A stretch of DNA of 54,967 nt from a bacterium (GTDB taxonomy: Bacteria; Moduliflexota; Moduliflexia; Moduliflexales; JAUQPW01), in assembly GCA_030550175.1 (NCBI GenBank), contig JAUQPW010000024.1, positions 1 to 54,967 of the forward strand. The letters are read 5' to 3'. How positions within the stretch are numbered: the stretch's first letter is position 1; each line of letters starts with the position of its first letter. The notes beneath the pieces were generated by a model, which was given only the letters and a program-made list of their open reading frames with translations, made no database searches and was not told the DNA's origin. The translations under genes were made by a program, and so were the position numbers. Positions 52,492 to 54,967 of the stretch are shown piece by piece.

Positions 52492-54741
52492 ATGAAAACG
52501 CTTTTAATTTATCCACCGACTTCAGACCCCACTCAACCTTATCTCAGCCTGGCTTATTTAAGCGCTTTTTTGAAGGAACGGGGGGAAGAAGTTCTCATTA
52601 AAGATGCCAATATTGAGGCATATCATTTTATTTTGGAGCCGGGCTTTTTAAAGCGGCTTTATCAGAAATTCCTGGATAAATTAAATTTTTACGAACGAGG
52701 TCAGGGGAGGAAGAAGCCTCATACCCTGAGCTTTGAAGAACAGAAGGACTACTTCGGTCTGTATCTGATTTATCCTGAGATCGAAGATATCCTTGAGCAC
52801 ATTCAAGAAGCCAAGGAGGTTTTAAAAAACCCGGAAACTTTTTTTGATCCGGAAAAATACGATTGGGCCGTTTGTATTATCAACAAGGCTTTAAAATTTC
52901 TCTCGGCGGTTTATTATCCCCTGGAATTGACCTTCACCCAATACAACGTTCCCCTTTACATGACCTCTTACGCCGAACTCCAGCGAGAGATCCGGCGCAA
53001 GAAAGATCCCCAGGACCCTCCGGATCCCTTCATGGTCTATTATCAAGACCGATTGATGCCGTTCATAGCTAACGAAGAACCCGATGTGGTCGGCATTTCC
53101 ATAGTCTTTCCTGCTCAGTTACTTCAGACCCTGGTCCTCTGTGACCTGATCAAACGGACCTTTCCCCACATTCACGTGACGGTTGGAGGGCCTGCCATAA
53201 CCCAGATGGCGATTCGAATAGAAAAGCCGACCCTTACCAGGCTCTTTGCCCATCTGGACAGTATCGTTATCTATGAGGGAGAACATGCGCTTTATAACCT
53301 TCTAAGTTGCTTGCGGGAGGATCGACCTCTCCAGAATTTACCCCATGTAATTACCTATGATCGGAGAAAAGATCGGCTATTTTTGGATCGGAATCCTTAT
53401 CTGGAAGATATCAACGCTTTACCCTGTCCGAGCTATGAAGGATTTCCTTTGGATCTCTATTTAACGCCCCAACTGGTTCTTCTTTACGCCCCCACCCGGG
53501 GGTGCTATTGGGAAAAATGCGCCTTCTGCCATTATGGGCTGACCGATAAAGCAACGGCCCCGTATCGGGAAAGAAAAGCCGAGTTAATCGTCGAAGATCT
53601 ACAAACCCTCTCGGAAAAGCATCAGACCTGCTATTTTTATTTCTCCGATGATTTAATTTCTCCCCGGCTTATACTCAAGCTTTCTGAGCTTCTGATTCGA
53701 AAAGGGTTGAATATTAAGTGGAGCAGTGATATGCGGTTGGAGAAAACCTTCACCCTGGAACGGTGCCAGGCCCTTAAAAAGGGTGGTTGTGTTTCGGTGG
53801 CCCTGGGACTGGAATCTGGAAACCAACGGATCCTGGATCTGATGGACAAAGGTATTCGGGTAGAAGAAGCCGAAAAGGTGGTCCAGAACCTTTCTGCCGC
53901 CGGTATTGCTCCGCAAATCATGACTTTTCTGGATTTTCCTACCGAAACACGCTCTGAAGCCGAAGATACTTTGGATTTTATCGCCAGGAATCTGGACTAC
54001 ATAAGCCTGTTTGTCGTAGGTACCTACGACCTGGAAGCCGGTTCGAGAACCGCCTTGGAGCCGGCACGATACCACATCCAGGAAATCTACTATCTCCTGG
54101 GAGACGAATTTAAGACCCACTGCTGTTACCAGATGGATAAACCCTATAAGACCGAGGAAGATCGTCTCCGGTTAGACGAACGGATCGATGAACTTTCCCG
54201 ATACTTTAAACTAAGAACTTATCCCTGGGCCGGAACGGTAAGCGTAGCCCACAGCCAGCTTTATTTTGACCGTTATGGAAAAGATATCTTCAAAATTCTC
54301 CGGCAGTCGTTAACAACCTATGGAAATAAACCTCAAACCCCCTCTATCTGGAGCCGAGAGTTTCAGACCTGGACCCCCCGGATAAAACCGGGAATCCAGA
54401 TAAAGCGGCTTAACTTCAATCTGAATGAAATCAACGATTATCTCTCCCAGTCGGAAGCCAAACTTCGGGAAATCTTGGTGGAAAAGAATCGAAGTGTTGA
54501 GCGGGCCCTTTACGAAAAGGTTGTGCAGGATTTACCCCGAGTCTACCCACTCCCCAGCTGGTATCTTTTCAGAAAAGGACAGGCGGCTTTATATATCTCC
54601 GAAGAAGTCCGGGAATTGCTTTATTTGTGTGGTGGAACAAAAACTATTCATCAGATCGTAACGAGAATAGGAAAAAAATATCGCCGTAGAACCTTATCCT
54701 ATTTGAAAGAGCTTTACGCGCAAGGTATTTTGGAGGGATAG
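52492..54741 (+). CDS. Cobalamin-binding radical SAM enzyme with PqqD-like C-terminal domain
   Basis: A 749-residue protein. An N-terminal B12-binding type Rossmann domain is split by a long insert (LLIYPPTSDPTQPYLSLAYL; later PDVVGISIVFPAQLLQTLVL and VTVGGPAIT). The radical SAM domain has TRGCYWEKCAFC (Cys338, Cys343, Cys346), a C-x4-C-x2-C spacing seen in several B12 enzymes instead of C-x3-C-x2-C. SVALGLESGNQRILDLMDKG follows. The last about 80 residues (ALYISEEVRELLYLCGGTKT, then RTLSYLKELYAQGILEG) look like a PqqD/RRE winged helix, used in peptide-modifying systems to bind leader peptides. Substrate unknown; no precursor peptide gene was found. Confidence 0.82.
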   Translation: MKTLLIYPPTSDPTQPYLSLAYLSAFLKERGEEVLIKDANIEAYHFILEPGFLKRLYQKFLDKLNFYERGQGRKKPHTLSFEEQKDYFGLYLIYPEIEDILEHIQEAKEVLKNPETFFDPEKYDWAVCIINKALKFLSAVYYPLELTFTQYNVPLYMTSYAELQREIRRKKDPQDPPDPFMVYYQDRLMPFIANEEPDVVGISIVFPAQLLQTLVLCDLIKRTFPHIHVTVGGPAITQMAIRIEKPTLTRLFAHLDSIVIYEGEHALYNLLSCLREDRPLQNLPHVITYDRRKDRLFLDRNPYLEDINALPCPSYEGFPLDLYLTPQLVLLYAPTRGCYWEKCAFCHYGLTDKATAPYRERKAELIVEDLQTLSEKHQTCYFYFSDDLISPRLILKLSELLIRKGLNIKWSSDMRLEKTFTLERCQALKKGGCVSVALGLESGNQRILDLMDKGIRVEEAEKVVQNLSAAGIAPQIMTFLDFPTETRSEAEDTLDFIARNLDYISLFVVGTYDLEAGSRTALEPARYHIQEIYYLLGDEFKTHCCYQMDKPYKTEEDRLRLDERIDELSRYFKLRTYPWAGTVSVAHSQLYFDRYGKDIFKILRQSLTTYGNKPQTPSIWSREFQTWTPRIKPGIQIKRLNFNLNEINDYLSQSEAKLREILVEKNRSVERALYEKVVQDLPRVYPLPSWYLFRKGQAALYISEEVRELLYLCGGTKTIHQIVTRIGKKYRRRTLSYLKELYAQGILEG

Positions 54742-54789
54742 ACGGAGGGGGGGGGGTTTGTTATACCAGGTCAGTAAGGCTTAGCCGGG

Positions 54790-54967
54790 AGTGGGACCGT
54801 TTGCCTCACCCTTTCGCTCCCCCTCTCCTGGAGCTTCAGGAGAGGGGGAAGGGGGTATAGGCATCGAGCTAAGAAGGGGAAAAGCCTTATTCTCGGCCTG
54901 AACATCCTCCTTTCTCCCTCGGTTCCCCTCTCCCACGAGGTGGGAGAGGGGCCGGGGGTGAGGGAAA
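54790..54967. repeat. CTCTCCC/GGGAGAG palindromic repeats at the window end
   Basis: CCCCTCTCCTGGAGCTTCAGG-type stem (CTCTCC TGGAGCTTCA GGAGAG) and CCCCTCTCCCACGAGGTGGG followed by AGAGGGGCCGGGGGTGAGGG. Same family as the unit at 15649. The window ends inside it. Confidence 0.7.

Overview
The window reads as a chromosomal segment of a Gram-negative (diderm) bacterium of moderate GC, probably from an uncultured lineage that I cannot name from sequence alone. Evidence for a diderm cell is a Kdo transferase (waaA), an RpoE/RseA/RseB/DegP-type envelope-stress operon, an outer-membrane beta-barrel protein, and periplasmic sulfite oxidase and cytochrome c. There are no rRNA or tRNA genes, no CRISPR array and no intact transposase. 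All genes are typical bacterial ORFs in operons on both strands.

Layout. 1-2,923: envelope-stress operon on the minus strand (ECF sigma factor, anti-sigma, RseB-like, DegP-like N-terminus cut by the window edge), preceded by a sigma-E-type promoter. 3,122-6,443: CDC48-like AAA ATPase, Tat-exported sulfite oxidase and small cytochrome c. 6,584-8,130: HpaB-family flavoprotein behind a sigma-70 promoter that overlaps a LacI-type palindrome. 8,196-11,722: PAS/GAF histidine kinase and NtrC-type regulator. 11,769-20,996: a minus-strand locus of FHA protein, Ser/Thr kinase, PP2C phosphatase, two Pro/Thr-rich lipoproteins (one broken), a beta-barrel and a TPR/PEGA membrane protein. 21,467-30,349: a four-gene plus-strand cluster combining a tetraether-synthase-like radical SAM enzyme, a second radical SAM enzyme and a split PlsA/PlsR-type ATP-driven reductase. 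This looks like a bacterial ether or membrane-spanning lipid pathway and is the most exciting part of the window. 30,491-35,687: TupA, a deleted NRAMP transporter, an orphan radical SAM/SPASM protein, pyruvate kinase and a small unknown protein. 35,738-39,636: half-size EamA transporter, an IS66-like MITE with an 8-bp target duplication, an RND pump gene that lost its middle, and mtaB. 40,727-45,764: a TlpA-like thioredoxin whose redox Cys codon is an in-frame TGA followed by a SECIS-like hairpin (probable selenoprotein), then pdxJ, a small unknown protein, tlyA, waaA and a DUF3943-like protein. 45,778-54,741: MmgE/PrpD protein, a large chemoreceptor, a 4-OT tautomerase, a DJ-1/PfpI protein, an MFS transporter and a B12-dependent radical SAM enzyme with a PqqD-like tail.

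Three themes recur. Five radical SAM enzymes lie in 55 kb. Three genes (lipoprotein, NRAMP, RND) carry internal deletions, and the NRAMP and RND junctions lie at short shared sequences. Many spacers are filled with imperfect inverted repeats built from roughly 7-nt units of several sequence families, and with GC-rich CTCTCCC/GGGAGAG palindromes. Some of these repeats reach into gene ends or start-codon regions.

Functional calls come from motif and family recognition by eye. No database search was possible.
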